This document shows positions 11,394-22,996 of a stretch of DNA of 64,000 bases, piece by piece. The position numbers were made by a program, and so were the translations under genes. Under the pieces are notes generated by a model. That model had not been told where the DNA came from. It saw only the letters and a program-made list of their open reading frames with translations, and searched no databases. Source of the stretch: Isoetes taiwanensis (taxonomy: Eukaryota; Streptophyta; Lycopodiopsida; Isoetales; Isoetaceae). Position 1 is the stretch's first letter, and every line of letters starts with the position of its first letter. The DNA is taken from the NCBI GenBank assembly GCA_021234155.1, contig JAJEKV010000030.1, positions 14,018,079 through 14,082,078 of the forward strand, given 5' to 3'.

Positions 11394-14300
11394 ATGGAGA
11401 CTTTTCCTCTCGATGTCGATGATGCTGGGGCCGAAGATCTGAAGCGAGTTGTCAGAGACAAGCTCTTGCAGCTTGAAAGAAGGCACGGAGTCGAGATACT
11501 TGTAGAATATGTTGTGGCGTTGGTCGGCTATGGCAAACATCAAGCTCAGCTAGTAACCGCTTTTGAAGCTTTTCTGGGAAAACAAAGCCCGGCTTTTGTT
11601 GCCTGGCTCTGGGATCATTTATCTGTGAACTATAAAGCTTATACCTCTGTTGCCAGTGGCACTCTTCCATTTCGGTAAAATCATATTTTCCTGACCCTAT
11701 GGAAACCATTTATTTTGTCAAATTTTTATGCTAGTTGTATTTCAGGCAAAATCATCATATATGGACAATCCTTGCTGCGAAAGGACATCAATATCCAGAA
11801 ATCGATCACGTTTCAATGTGCTTTATCAAGGATTTCGTGGATGAGAATGTGAGTTTTCAGAGTGCAATATACAGAATTCACATACAAAAATCATTTGAAT
11901 TTGGATCCCTGTTTATCGGAGAAAGTGTATCAAGAGGCCAAATATGAAAAGGCACCAAAGTTTATCATGTTCATGATCACGTTGTTCAACATATTTCAGT
12001 GCACTTTCCTTGAGTGTAAACGTAGTATATGCTAAGAAAGGGCTGATTCTGGACTACCACACCCGAGCATAGTATCTCCTCAGGCTGGTAGATTGGTGTC
12101 CTGTTTGAGGGTCTCTTTCTGCATTATTTTTATAGCCTGTCATAACTTCACCATAGACTTACATCTTAACATCAAATAGAAAATTGCCTAGGATATTGTC
12201 ATGCATAGCAGTGCAACGTTTATGGTAAACGTTATGCATGAATAACAAGGAATCCAAAGATAAAGTTCCTAGCAAGCAGTCTTGGATGATTGCTCGTCCA
12301 TTTCCAGAGGATTGTCATTAAGTAGCGTTTGAATGGATCTATGTTGTAGTGTCATATGAAATGCTTATCCAGATAGGGACGATTGTCTTGACAAACAGTG
12401 CACAAATAAAGGGCTATCTTCCATGTCCAAGCGTTTATAAAGATATTAACGTCTGTTAATAAATATATAGTGATAGCCTGCTATGGAGTTTCTTATGAGG
12501 AGCTGAATTTTTTTTGACTTCACACCAGTTGTTATAAAACAGCTCTGGAGATTGCTACCTTTGCTGTGGATGAGTTTAAGTTTGGACGCAACCATAGCAA
12601 TTTGGTTGTAGAAACCGTGCATAATATCTAAAACTTGGTTCTCTTGCATGGATCCAGCCTAAACCTACAGCAGGGTTGATAAATGGTTTAGTTCTGGTGT
12701 GCAGAAGGATGGACAATGAAACAATGTCTAACTACGGACAAAATCAAAGAGCTTTTTGATATAGGCCTGCTTTAGAGATAAGACCGTATGAAGTACTTAT
12801 GATGTTCTGTGTTATCTCTAATTCCTCAGGTGGTTTTGAAGATAATACAACAGTTTATTATTTCCGTTGCTTCAACAATAACAGCTGGTTGCCAGCCCGA
12901 ACGAAGTTTAAAAGAGACAAGCTTTAGTCATCTGCCGAATGCGTCGTTGATGTTTACTGGCTTAAATACTATTGTCAATGCTGGTCTTTTACCACATTGG
13001 GCTAATGAAAATAGCAACGTTGTACCACTTCTGGTTGCAACAGCCTCATTTGTGCTGTTTGATGCAAGGAGAACAGATCATCGATTGATGATAAAACAGG
13101 TCTTTTGTTTACTCAGGTCAGTCTTGTTTTAAAAGTGTTTTTTGACACTCTATTTTGTTAGTAGCATCTCACAGCCTTTGTTGTTGTTTTGGAAGGTAGG
13201 TCCTTAGGGATGAAGTACAGAGAGCCTCTTCTTGAAATGATGACTTCAACGAAGCGTCTTCACTCTGGGTCCACAATAGCTGCTTATTACAAGGGCAACT
13301 TTATGAACAATGAAGTAAACACAGTATTGCATGAGTTGAGCGAAGAGTCGATGTTAGATAGCCTGTCAGTTGCATTTGAAGGGTTTAGACAGAGTCCATT
13401 GCCTGAGGAATGTGTTAAACAAAAGATTTGCTATGTAGAAATTGATGTGCTAAAGCATATTGTACAGGTACGAATCTTATAAGTCTTGTTTTTGAAATTT
13501 TTATTATTTCAGATTTTCTTATTTGACCTATATTTTTCTATGCTGGTTGTAGATGCTGAAAATTCCAGAGGAGTTTGTAGTCACTTACCTGGACAAGGAT
13601 ACAGCATCTCACATTGAGAGTTTTCATCATCGTGCGAATGCACTTTTCAAAATAACCGATGCTTTGCTGTATGATAAGATTTTCATTGCACAGGAGGAAT
13701 CTGAAGTATATAAGTTGGCCAAGGAGATTCTTCTTTGTTGTGCATCATTTGCTCACTCTCCAGACAGAAATAGCAAAAGCAGGGTCATTTGGAGCACTGC
13801 TGAACTCAATGAAATTGCAAATACAACAGCAACATTACTTTCATTAGCTTTGCAAGACTACAGTAAAGCTGTAAAGCCATCTAACTCAAGTCATTATTCA
13901 AGTGACCTGGAGTGCTTTGTGTCCAAGATATTACGAGATATACTACCCGAGTTGCAAGCAACAATCAAAGCTAGCAATGTTACATTTGACTATGAGAATA
14001 CCAAGAAGTTGACCAGCAATAGTGGTTCAAATCCCATCATCTGTGCGCATCAGATGTCATGGCTAATTAAACAGGTCACGTTTCTTCTATAAAAGCATGG
14101 AAACAAGTTTAGAAAGATATTTCTCTGTCTCGTACAACATTTTCATCCCAGATCTGGCAGGTTGGGCTCAACTGGTGGTATCTGCAGCTTTTTAAATGAT
14201 TCTCATAGCTTTTATAGTATAAAGATTTACATTGTCACATTGCATGTTGCAGACCTGAGTTCATCTTTATTTGTCTGTTTTCTTTTTAAATAATGTGGTC

Positions 14301-17280
14301 ACCGTTACCATTGGTGTAGATGCTTGACATGCAAGCTCATGCAAGCTCTAAACTGTTTCTTATCAAATGTAATTACAGATTAGATATCCCCACTTGGGTT
14401 CATGTTGCGAGCTTATTATGCCTTGCATGTTAACAGCCCTGGACCATCCGACACCAACAATCAAGGTATTCTTTTTGTGTACGTCTATCTTCATACAATA
14501 GTGGGGATTTAAGGATATCTTCCGGGTCTATCAGAAAAACGGATTTCTGTTGCCAGATTTAATAGACACTACCAAATGTTTTTGAAATGTTGAACACATT
14601 ATAGAAACTGGAATGGAGCAAAAGGAACTAGGATATAAAGTCGTTGTGTTGGTTCTTCATATTGCATTTCCATCATTCTTACCATTTATTTCATCTTAAA
14701 TTTGGTAAGTGTCAGAAAATGCCTACCAATGCAAGGGCATGCTAGAATGAACTATATTAGGAAAGTAACCGGTCTTCAATTGTAGAAAGTTTGCGTAGCT
14801 GAATTTTGGGAGAACTTTGCCATTCACCTTTCATTATGTGCAACAGGAACAAGCAATGCTGACTTTCCTTCATGCTGCTGATAACATGGATCCCTCTGAG
14901 ATGCGTTGGTTTAAAGATGTGATCCTGGATGCTGTCAACCATAGTATAATTGGATCTGAAGAGCTGTGGCCTGTTGCAGTGAAGATGGCTGTGAAACTTT
15001 TGACATGTATGGAAGGAAGAAATTCACGTGGCCAGTGGTATGCCTAATATTAAAGTAACGTTTATTCGTAGTTCTTGCATGACAACCATTACATTGTTGG
15101 TGTTTAATTATTGGGCGTTGGACAGAACAAATGCTGATAATCGTTCCTTTTATTGGGACTGCATTTACTTTTAATAACGGGAACCAAAGAGGGTGCTGCT
15201 GCAGGGAAATCATTGAAGTTCTATTGGATTTATGAGCTGTCAAATCTACATAAGCTTTATGGAATCTCATTTTTTACTATAGTCATCTATCTGTAATTTG
15301 GTGCATGCACTAAAACCCTAACCTAAGAGAGGAGTGATGGGATGCTGCCTAGAGCATGTTGGAGTTTATGATTGTTTTCACATGATAATGTCACCACGTT
15401 TGTTCATAAAGCTATCTAACATGTAGTAAATTCTAGAATTTACACTGAATTTAACAAATTCTGCCCTTCATGGAAAAGGAATTTGGATTGGAAACCTGAA
15501 AGCAATGATGTGTGGTGTAAAAATAGATGTGGATGCGCTGATTTCATCCAATGCCTGGCACAAGATCAGTTTGTTTTTTATTTTCCTCAAGATGGATAGG
15601 AATATAGTCCCTTTTTTTTTCCCGAGCATCAACCTTTGTTGTCCACGCATGATGACAATTCTTTTTATTCAGGTACAGGACCATATTCGATCAAATGATT
15701 GGGGAGCTTCAACGACATAGCAGTGACCAGGACCGATGCATAACATGGTTCCAAAATATTGATCCTCAACTACAAGCTATGGGACTTCTTCTCGCTGCAC
15801 ATTTCAAGCAGCTACTTCCGCTGTTTTTTTATTGGTTACATACTTTTAAACCAGCCACAATTTTAATGGTATGCCCATGCTTTTACTACTTTATATGTTT
15901 GTTAGGCAAATATACTGTCAACATTGCGTCTTTGTATTCTCATTCCTTTAATTTGGTGATATTGCTCTGGCTTATCACCTTCAAACTAAAGTTTATTTTA
16001 AGCATTTGCTCTAGACTCACCAGGCTATTGGATCCATCTTTTGGCCTAATGTCTATTGTAGTAGCAATAATGCTTAAAAAAGACATCTTTTGTTAACTAT
16101 GCTAGTGTATCTCATACACGGATGGGGACTGCCTTGTATGGAATATTTGAATATTTGAACCTCAAGATGTCTATACTTATTTTTCCCATCTAGTTAGTTA
16201 TCCAGTGTTGTGCTTGCCCTGTTGTGTAAGCAAATCACACGTTCTGCTTGAACATGGTGGATTGGAAATACTTTGCTTTTACACCTTAATTCCTCATGTT
16301 CATTATGAATGATTGGGAGTACCCTTACCGTTTACTTCTCTGGAACATAGCCTTCATTTACTCTCTCCAAAGGTGGTAATCAAATAGCCACTAGAAAGCT
16401 ACGTTGTGCCTTGAATCTGTTTAGAATTTTGACAGGTTAACTGTGGTGTTTGGTCATTACCTGGCTAATGACGTGTTTTGTACTGGAACATAGCCTTCAT
16501 TTCCTCTCTCCAAAGGTGATATAATCAAATAGCCACTAGAAAGCTATGTTGTGCCTTGTATCTGTTTAGTTGTTGACAGGTTAACTGTGTTGTTTGGTCA
16601 TTACCTGGCTAATGACGTGTTTTGTAGGTTCTTTCATGTTTGCAAGCAATTGTGAGGTACACATGGCCAAGGATGCCATTTCATGCACAAAGGTTGTAAG
16701 CATTGGTTCTAGATTAAAGTTCTAGGTCTTATTATTTGCTGTTCCTTTTTGTCGTTGTGTTTATAAGACACAATTTTTGTCAGTACGAACCAAGTATTAC
16801 TAACCAATTAGACATTAAGAAAGTGTTCTTTCCTATGAAATAGCTCCAAGAGTTTGATTGTTTCATTTTGTATTTTCTTGACCATTACAAGGTTTGCATT
16901 GTTAAATATCCTTCATGTAGAAGTGCATGTGATTAAAGTTCTCTTACATATTTTTCCTTCCGCTTTTTGCTGATCATTGCATATGTGACATCAGAATCTT
17001 GAGAGAGCTTCATTTGACCTACAAAAAATGGCAAACGTCAAAGTCTGGTGTAGAGATAAGAAGTTCCATAGCTGAGACTTGCCGCCTTCTTTTGCTGTAA
17101 GTATGGCTTTTATAAGCTTTTACATGAAAAAAAAAAATTGAATTCTTTTTAGGTATTCTCCCTTATTTTCTATTTGTTTTATTACATAGATGTGGTGGTC
17201 CAGGTGCGCAATCAGCCTGGATAGAGATTCAGGATGACCCAAGTGTAGCATTATTAGTCTATGAGGTGGATAAAAAATGA
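11394..17280 (+). CDS. ARM-repeat protein, TTI2-like, 11 exons, 730 residues
   Basis: Exons by GT-AG sites: 11394-11674, 11746-11848, 12830-13116, 13200-13467, 13553-14074, 14379-14465, 14847-15037, 15673-15868, 16628-16692, 16995-17096, 17190-17280. Every junction keeps phase and the sum is 2,193 nt. The start is METFPLDVDD. The product is alpha-helical and soluble, with helix-pair repeats such as ELIMPCMLTALDHPTPTIK, then FLHAADNMDPSEMRWFKDVILDA, then LLPLFFYWLHTFKPATI. This pattern matches plant ARM-repeat proteins related to TELO2-interacting protein 2, a member of the TTT complex that stabilises PIKK kinases with HSP90. That naming is from remembered family features. The reading ends at TGA 17278-17280; a further donor (near 17383) and acceptor (near 17450) suggest a spliced 3' UTR. 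Intron 8 contains a tandem duplication next to its acceptor. Confidence 0.7.
16341..16627 (+). repeat. 143-bp tandem duplication ending at the exon 9 splice acceptor
   Basis: Two adjacent copies (16341-16483 and 16484-16627) begin 'tggaacatagccttcatt' and end 'gctaatgacgtgttttgta'. They differ at only a handful of positions. The downstream copy ends in TTTTGTAG|G, the acceptor for exon 9. The upstream copy has TTTTGTAC at the same place, so it lacks the AG. Confidence 0.9.
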
Positions 17281-17466
17281 AAAATTGCTTAAAGCTGGTC
17301 CTTTGAGTTGCGTTATCAAGTTCGTTTATGATTTGGAACTGCATCAAGTTGCAGCTTCATATGGGGGACCCATATAACATTGGTAAGCACAATTTCTAAC
17401 TATTGGCAACTTTCACTTATGGGATGCGATGGACTGTTGGATGTTTTCAGGTACCATAAGCATGTG

Positions 17467-17540
17467 GAGCATCAGCAACAGATATTGGATTATCACGGAG
17501 TGCTGCAGGGTATCCTATGGTTATTGGTTGAAGATTTGTG
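17467..17540 (+). repeat. 74-bp segment, left arm of an inverted repeat
   Basis: This segment is found again in reverse complement at 17988-18061 with a single visible mismatch (cca/cga). It lies in the putative 3' UTR exon of the ARM-repeat gene, just after the acceptor-like 'ttttcag' at about 17450. Confidence 0.9.
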
Positions 17541-17987
17541 CAATGTGGTTTGTGAATATTCTGTTTTAAGCACTTGGATGTTTGCACTCTAAAAGCATGT
17601 TTTGAAGTTTTCTTTCCCTTTCCACATCTCTAACCTAAATTGACTACCAGACTCTGCTGTTTCGACCCTTTCAGACCCTTCTGGAACTCTAATCTGGTTT
17701 TTTTGGGAACAAATGGAAATCACGTCATTGGTTGTCAAAAGACATTTGATAGGAATTGGAATGAACTAAGGGTGGTTATCCAATTGAAGAATGTTGAATC
17801 TTTACAAAATGGAGTCTGTTGGCTCTTCAATTCTGGCACCTTAAGAATAAAATATCAGTTCTGGCTGGCACCTTAAAGAAATAAAATAAGATGATTTATT
17901 TTTTAATCTTGGACATAATTTGTACATATATACCACTTACATGCCTTTCTTCCTGCTGGGCCGAAAGAGGCTGGGCTCTTGAAACTC

Positions 17988-18061
17988 CACAAATCTTCAA
18001 CGAATAACCATAGGATACCCTGCAGCACTCCGTGATAATCCAATATCTGTTGCTGATGCTC
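17988..18061 (-). repeat. 74-bp inverted copy of ARM-gene 3' sequence inside the Rep element arm
   Basis: Reverse complement of 17467-17540. It sits between the outer end of the left palindrome arm (17953) and a short tandem array, replacing sequence that is present in the right arm. It looks like host sequence captured or templated during rearrangement. Confidence 0.85.
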
Positions 18062-18065
18062 AGGT

Positions 18066-18185
18066 GGATTTGCTGCATGGCGCTCAGGTTTGCTGCATGG
18101 CGCTCAGTTGAAGATTTGTGCAATGGCGCTCCTGAAGATTTGCTGCATGGCGCTCAGTTGAAGATTTGCTGCATGGCGCTCAGGT
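18066..18185 (+). repeat. Short tandem array around 'tgctgcatggcgctcag'
   Basis: Five near-identical copies of the 17-bp core occur at spacings of about 20-28 bp, with 'ttgaagat' between several of them. One copy ('ttgtgcaatggcgctc') matches the ARM-gene 3' sequence at 17527-17546. The array occupies the place of the missing N-terminal Rep coding sequence of this arm. Confidence 0.8.
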
Positions 18186-19354
18186 GAAGAGAGAGAACAA
18201 GCAGAACAAGCAGGTGGAAAGAGAGAAGCAGAGAGAGAGGAAGGAAGAGCAGGAGAGACTGAAGAAGGAGAGAGAAGACAAAGAATGTATGGAGAGAAAA
18301 GAGGAGATGAGGAAGAGCATGCAGAGGGAAGCTAAAAGTAGCGTGTTGGACGTGAGTGTAACAGTAACTATCAGCGGGTCTGATATAGTAGAAGATCATT
18401 ACGTCAGAGTGTGCAGGTTCTTGGACTCAGATTGCCTTGCAGGCATGGTGGCTGTAGAGCGGGGTTTTGAACTTGATCACCTACACCTGCATTGCGTGTT
18501 TCGAGTTGCTGCAACCACGCTAGCAGCTTTGAATATTCGTTTGAGGCAGGCTCTAGATTGGACAAATCACCGTCCACCAGGTGGAGTGATTATGTGTAAA
18601 AACGTTGAAGGACACACGTTTACACTGTTTTGAAGGAATGCTCGGTTACTGTTTGAAAGATGTTGGCAAATTGCATCATAGGAATCACATCAAAGAGGTA
18701 ACTGCTGAGCAGCTCGAGCGTTGGAAGAACTTATATGCACTGTACGGTGCGGGTGAGATCAAGCACTGTGTGGTTTTGGATAACAGAAAATTTGTTCAGT
18801 CGTGGGAGCCATTTTGTGTTATATCACGGGAGACGGTAGAGAACTCCCAGTCTGTGCTGCACAATTGCACGGATGTTGCGAACTGGGAAGTTCATTTTGT
18901 CTAGCGCGTGGGTCCTAGTTACTATATAGTAGAGGCTGCATGGAGGTTCATCCTGGATTCGAGGCATGCTTCTATCAAGGACGTGCGATGCATCATTTAT
19001 GGATTGCCTCCTGGGGAAGAGCAATTAGAGAAAGTGGGTAAAAGGCGCCATAGATTTTGGGATGATGCTCTGGCATGTGAGGAGCTAGATAAGCTTGATG
19101 CAATGCTGGAAGAGGATGAAAATGACAGTGCTGCTGACGATGATGGAGTGGACATCGCCGATTATTCTGCTTATGAAGAGTATTATGAGGAAACACTCGC
19201 TTTTATTCCCCCTGTAGATGGCAACCAGCGTTATTTCCAGGACTATATTCATTTAGATATGTCGGATCTTAATATTTTTTCAGTTTTTTTAGTGCCACAA
19301 TCACTTGTTCCAACCGAACAAATAATCCCGATGCAATGTTGTCCCGATGCATAA
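18178..19354 (+). pseudogene. HUH endonuclease (Rep-type transposase), left arm, defective
   Basis: Begins in a Lys/Arg/Glu coiled region, then VSVTVTISGSD (the first strand, motif I region), LDHLHLHCVF with the HxH metal-binding motif, and GMLGYCLKD with the YxxK catalytic tyrosine motif. The downstream GAGEIKHCVV and YYIVEAAWR blocks are shared with the Rep genes at 21662 and 43693. Defects: N-terminus missing, a frameshift near 18605, a TAG at 18902-18904. The C-terminal end is acidic (EEDENDSAADDDG). HUH enzymes nick one DNA strand and form a 5'-phosphotyrosine link. Single-tyrosine HUH with no helicase is the pattern described for Replitrons. Confidence 0.75.
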
Positions 19355-19690
19355 AATATTGTTCAGACATTTCATTCAGATCCACATACAAGAAGCCAAC
19401 TTCATTGGCAAGCTGATCGGCTCTTAAGCGTGCAAGTTGGGTAGGTGTGTGAGCGCATCCAAAAGGAGGCCTCTCAAACTCTGGCAGCTCTATCTTTCGC
19501 TTCTGTTTCAAGCGTGATCTATCTCCGGTGTCTGTAAATAGATTTAAGAAATAAATAGTCCGACCCAGCTATTGCATAAACAGATATTACCTCCAGCGTT
19601 AAAATCTTCATTTGTACTGCCAATATTTTCATAAAGTCCGTTGTTCACGTCGGTGCCATGCAGATTTGGATCTGTAGCTGCGCCTGCCAT
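19269..19690 (-). CDS. Antisense two-exon unit of the Rep element, left arm
   Basis: Minus strand: ATG at 19690, exon 1 19690-19591 ending at GGAG|GTAATATC, acceptor TTTACAG, exon 2 19531-19269. The product is small and acidic at its N-terminus, then QKRKIELPEFERPPFGCAHTP and a helical end VRLEQVIVALKKLKKY. I do not recognise it. It is the counterpart of the 21329-21822 unit and runs opposite to Rep, overlapping the Rep 3' end. Confidence 0.5.
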
Positions 19691-19773
19691 GTTCATAAAC
19701 GATGTATGAGCTCTTGAATTGTTTGTTCATGTTCACATTACGTCTTCCTAATTGATTAAATCTTGTGTTGCAG

Positions 19774-20139
19774 GGCCGCATGTTGATGGTGGGGCTGGTG
19801 GGGGAGAGAAATGCCACTCCTCCTCCGTTCTCTATGTTCATTGCGTTGGACGTTGAATCTGTAGAGCGGCGTGCCATAGAAGGGGTGGTTCCTGTGTTTG
19901 TTGTTCCGTTTTTTTATGTTGAGTGGATGAAATCGCAGACTTAGCGAATTGTGCATGCGTTATCTGTTGCTTTAATAGAAGAGGCTTTGGTTGCAGTAAA
20001 TGATCCAGACATTGAGGTTTCAGTGCGGGACAGAAGAGTGTTTAGAGGGGAGGTGAATCATGTCCGAGCGATGCTCTTGTCTAAGCTATGACAACTTCAT
20101 GAGCTTGTAGCCGCTCATCCTAGCACTATGCGAGCATGA
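19774..20139 (+). pseudogene. Accessory helical exon of the Rep element, left arm, two nonsense codons
   Basis: Starts after an acceptor (TGTGTTGCAG) at 19773. It reads GRMLMVGLVGERNATPPPPF, then the helix-rich part seen in the right arm (EEALVAVNDPDIEVSV, EVNHVRAMLLSKL). TAG and TGA codons interrupt it, and a block of about 10 residues is missing compared with the right arm. It may be the second, oligomerisation-type exon of Rep, spliced across the antisense unit. Confidence 0.5.
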
Positions 20140-20478
20140 TCTGACATTGTCTTCTGTCGGCATGGAGCCCCTTGTTTTATGTACGGTTTGGTTGCTTCTG
20201 TAGGAAGCGAGGTTTCAACAGGATGCTTTTTGTGTGACTTGGAGAACAAGCAATGTAGATATTGCTCTTGCTCGTGCACATGGGATTTTCATAAATGCTG
20301 TCTTGTGATAAATGGTGTCTTATTTTCAATGTGATGTTTGGATCATTTATTTCACTTTCATTCTGTATTGCAATTTTTGCTCTGTTCTTCTTGTTGGATT
20401 GTGGTGTGAGCACTTGTAACGTTGAGATGTATTTAGTGTTTATGGTTGAAATATGGAGGGCTGAAATTTTTTTAGATT

Positions 20479-20518
20479 AAAGAGGATAGACCGATTAGAT
20501 TAACGAGGATAGATCTTC
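20479..20518. other. 40-bp palindrome centre
   Basis: Spacer between the two arms. It carries two related half-units, 'agaggatagaccgatta' and 'gattaacgaggatagatc'. On either side are 'tttttttagatt' and 'aatctaaaaaaa'. Confidence 0.85.
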
Positions 20519-20885
20519 AATCTAAAAAAATTTCAGCCCTCCATATCTCAACCATTGACAAAACTAAATACATCTTAACCTTACATGTGCTCTCACCACA
20601 ATCCAACAAGAAGAACAGAGCGAAAATTGCAATACGGAATGAAAGTGAAGTAAATGATCCAAACATCACATGGAAAATAAGACACCATTTATCACAAGAC
20701 AACATTTATGAAAATCCCATGTGCACGAGCAAGAGCAATGTCTACATTGCTTGTTCTCCAAGTCACCCAAGCCAGTATACAAACATAAAGCATCCTGTTG
20801 AAACCTCGCTTCCTAAAAAAGTAACTAAACCAACAAAACTGTACATAAAACAAGGGGCTCCATGTCGACAGAAGACAATGTCAGA

Positions 20886-21317
20886 TCATGCTTGCATAGT
20901 GCTAGGATGAGCGGCTGCAAGCTCATGAAGTTGCCGTAGCTTAGACAAGAGCATCGCTCGGACATGATTCACCTCCCCTCTAAATACTCTTCTGTGCCGC
21001 ACTGAAACCTCAATATCTGGATCATCTACTGCAACCAAAGCCTCTTCTAGGATCTCCACAGCATTAGTTAAAACAACAGATAACACATGCACAATTCGCC
21101 AAGTCTGCGATTTCATCCACTCAACATAAAAAAACGGAGCAACAAACACAGGAATCATCCCTTCTACGGCACGCCGCTCTACAGATTCAACATCCAACGC
21201 AATGAACGTAGAGAACGGAGGAGGAGGAGTGGCATCTCTCCCCCCCACCAACACAAGATTCAATCGATTAGGAAAACGTAACGTGAACATGAACAAACAA
21301 TTCAAGAGCTCATACAT
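20886..21317 (-). CDS. Accessory helical protein of the Rep element, right arm
   Basis: Open 143-codon frame; the likely exon begins after position 21270. Visible segments: DVESVERRAVEGMIPVFVAP, a hydrophobic/aromatic stretch, then long helices NAVEILEEALVAV and RAMLLSKLRQLHELAAAHP. The same type of helical C-terminal protein follows Rep at 45150-45569, so it is part of the element. Its upstream ATG lies only 11 bp from the ATG of the divergent antisense unit, which suggests the true start is by splicing; the left arm shows the acceptor at the matching place, while here about 25 bp around it are missing. Confidence 0.5.
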   Translation of the reverse strand: MYELLNCLFMFTLRFPNRLNLVLVGGRDATPPPPFSTFIALDVESVERRAVEGMIPVFVAPFFYVEWMKSQTWRIVHVLSVVLTNAVEILEEALVAVDDPDIEVSVRHRRVFRGEVNHVRAMLLSKLRQLHELAAAHPSTMQA

Positions 21318-21328
21318 CGTTTATGAAC

Positions 21329-21822
21329 ATGGCAGGCGCAGCTACAGATCCAAATCTGGATGACACCGACGTGAACAACGGACTTTATGAAAACATTGGC
21401 AGTACAAATGAAGATTTTGACGCTGGAGGTAATATCTGTTTATGCAATAGCTGGGTCGGACTATTCATTTCTTAGATCTGTTTACAGACATCGGAGATGG
21501 ATCACGCTTGGAACAGAAACGAAAGATAGAGCTGCCAGAGTTTGAGAGGCCTCCTTTTGGATGCGCTCACACACCTACCCAACTTGCATGCTTAAGAGCC
21601 GAGCTTGCCAATGAAGTTGGCTTCCTGTGTGTCGATCTGAATGAAATGTCTGAACAGTATTTTATGCATCAGGACAACATTGCATCGGGATTCCACTATA
21701 CATTTGTTCGATTGGAACAAGTGATTGTGGCACTAAAGAAACTGAAAAAATGTTGGGATCCGAGATATCTAAAGGTATATAGTCCTGGAAATAAGGCTGG
21801 TTGCCGTCTACGGGGGGAATAA
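21329..21822 (+). CDS. Antisense two-exon unit of the Rep element, right arm (144 residues)
   Basis: Exon 1 21329-21428 (MAGAATDPNLDDTDVNNGLY...), donor GGAG|GTAATATC; acceptor TTTACAG, exon 2 21488-21822. The join restores GAC and gives 145 codons including the stop. The protein has an acidic start and a basic/proline segment (QKRKIELPEFERPPFGC), then two helices (LRAELANEVGFLCVDLNEMSE and VRLEQVIVALKKLKKC). Unrecognised. It overlaps the Rep 3' end on the opposite strand by about 160 bp. Confidence 0.5.
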
Positions 21823-22996
21823 AAGCGGATGTTTCCTCATGATACTCCTCATCAGCAGAATAATCGGCGATGTCCACTCCATCATAGTCAGCAGCACTGT
21901 CATTTTCATCCTCTTCCAGCATTACATCAAGCTTATCTAGCTCCTCACATGCCAGAGCATCATCTCAAAATCTATGCCGCCATCTACCCACTTTCTCTAT
22001 TGGCTCTTCCCCAGGAGGCAATCCATAAATGACGCATCGCACGTCCTTGATAGAAGCATGCCTCGAATCCAGGGTGAGCCTCCACGCAGCCTCTACTATA
22101 TAGTAAGTAATTCTAGCCGAATTCCAAGGGAGGACCCACGCGCTAGACAAAATGAACTTCCCAGTTCGCAACATCCGTACAATTGTGTAGCACAGACTGG
22201 GAGTTCTCTGCCGTCTCCCGCGATATAATACAAAATGGCTTCCACGACTGAGCAAATTTCTGTTATCCAAAACCACGCAGTGCTTGATCTCACCCGCACC
22301 GTACAGTGCATATAAGTTCTTCCCATGCTCAAGCTGCTCAGCAGTTACCTCCCTCATGTGATTCCTATGATACAATTTGCCAACATCTTTCAAACAGTAA
22401 CCGAGCATTCCTTCAAAACAGTGTAAACGCGTGTCCTTTAACGCTTTATACATAATCACTCCGCCTGGTGGACGGTGATTTGTCCAATCTAGAGCCTGCC
22501 TCAGACGAATATTCACAGCTGCTAGCGTGGTTGCAGCAACTCGAAACACACACTGCAGGTGTAGGTGATCGTGATCTTTTCTCTCCATACATTTCTTGTC
22601 TTCTCTCTCCTTCTTCAGTCTCTCCTGCTCTTTCTTCCTTTCTCTCTGCTTCTTCTCTCTTTCCACCTGCTTGTTCTCTCTCTCCACCAGTTTAAATTTC
22701 TTCCTTTCCTCCCTCTCAAACCGCCTTCTCTTCTTCTGCGCATCCCTGTCATTCTGCTCTCTAATTACAATGCCATTGTTCTTCCTTGGTCTGTCCCTCT
22801 TCCTAGACGGCTCACAAGCATTGCAGGCATCAGCTAGAAGACCCAGATTATATTCACTTCTCTTCGGTGACAGATGGAGCTGCTCAGAAGGCACTTCCAC
22901 AAAAGTATTACGATGGAATATGGGATGGGAATCAAGGCGGTAGTTATGTTCAGGCACAAAGTTTATGGGTCCAGCAGAAGGCCATGTAATTCAATC
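21662..22996 (-). pseudogene. HUH endonuclease (Rep-type transposase), right arm, defective
   Basis: Open from about 22996 (GPINFVPEHNYRLDSHPIFH), through a basic NLS-like segment (PSRKRDRPRKNNG) and a long K/E/R coiled coil. It then jumps straight to HDHLHLQCVF: the motif I strand present in the left arm is deleted. The YxxK motif (GYCLKDVGK) and YYIVEAAWR block are intact. One TGA at 21965-21967 replaces the TGG (RF-W-DDALACEE) of the left arm; after it the same frame runs on to 21662. The defects differ from those of the left arm. Confidence 0.75.

Larger units (their letters stand above)
17953..20478 (+). mobile_element. Rep (HUH) transposon copy, left arm of palindrome
   Basis: From the outer sequence 'ctgctgggccgaaagagg' to 'tttttttagatt', this arm matches the reverse complement of 20519-23226 with few differences. 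It holds a Rep pseudogene, an antisense two-exon unit and an accessory exon. The N-terminal Rep coding segment is deleted and replaced by captured sequence and the short tandem array. Confidence 0.85.
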
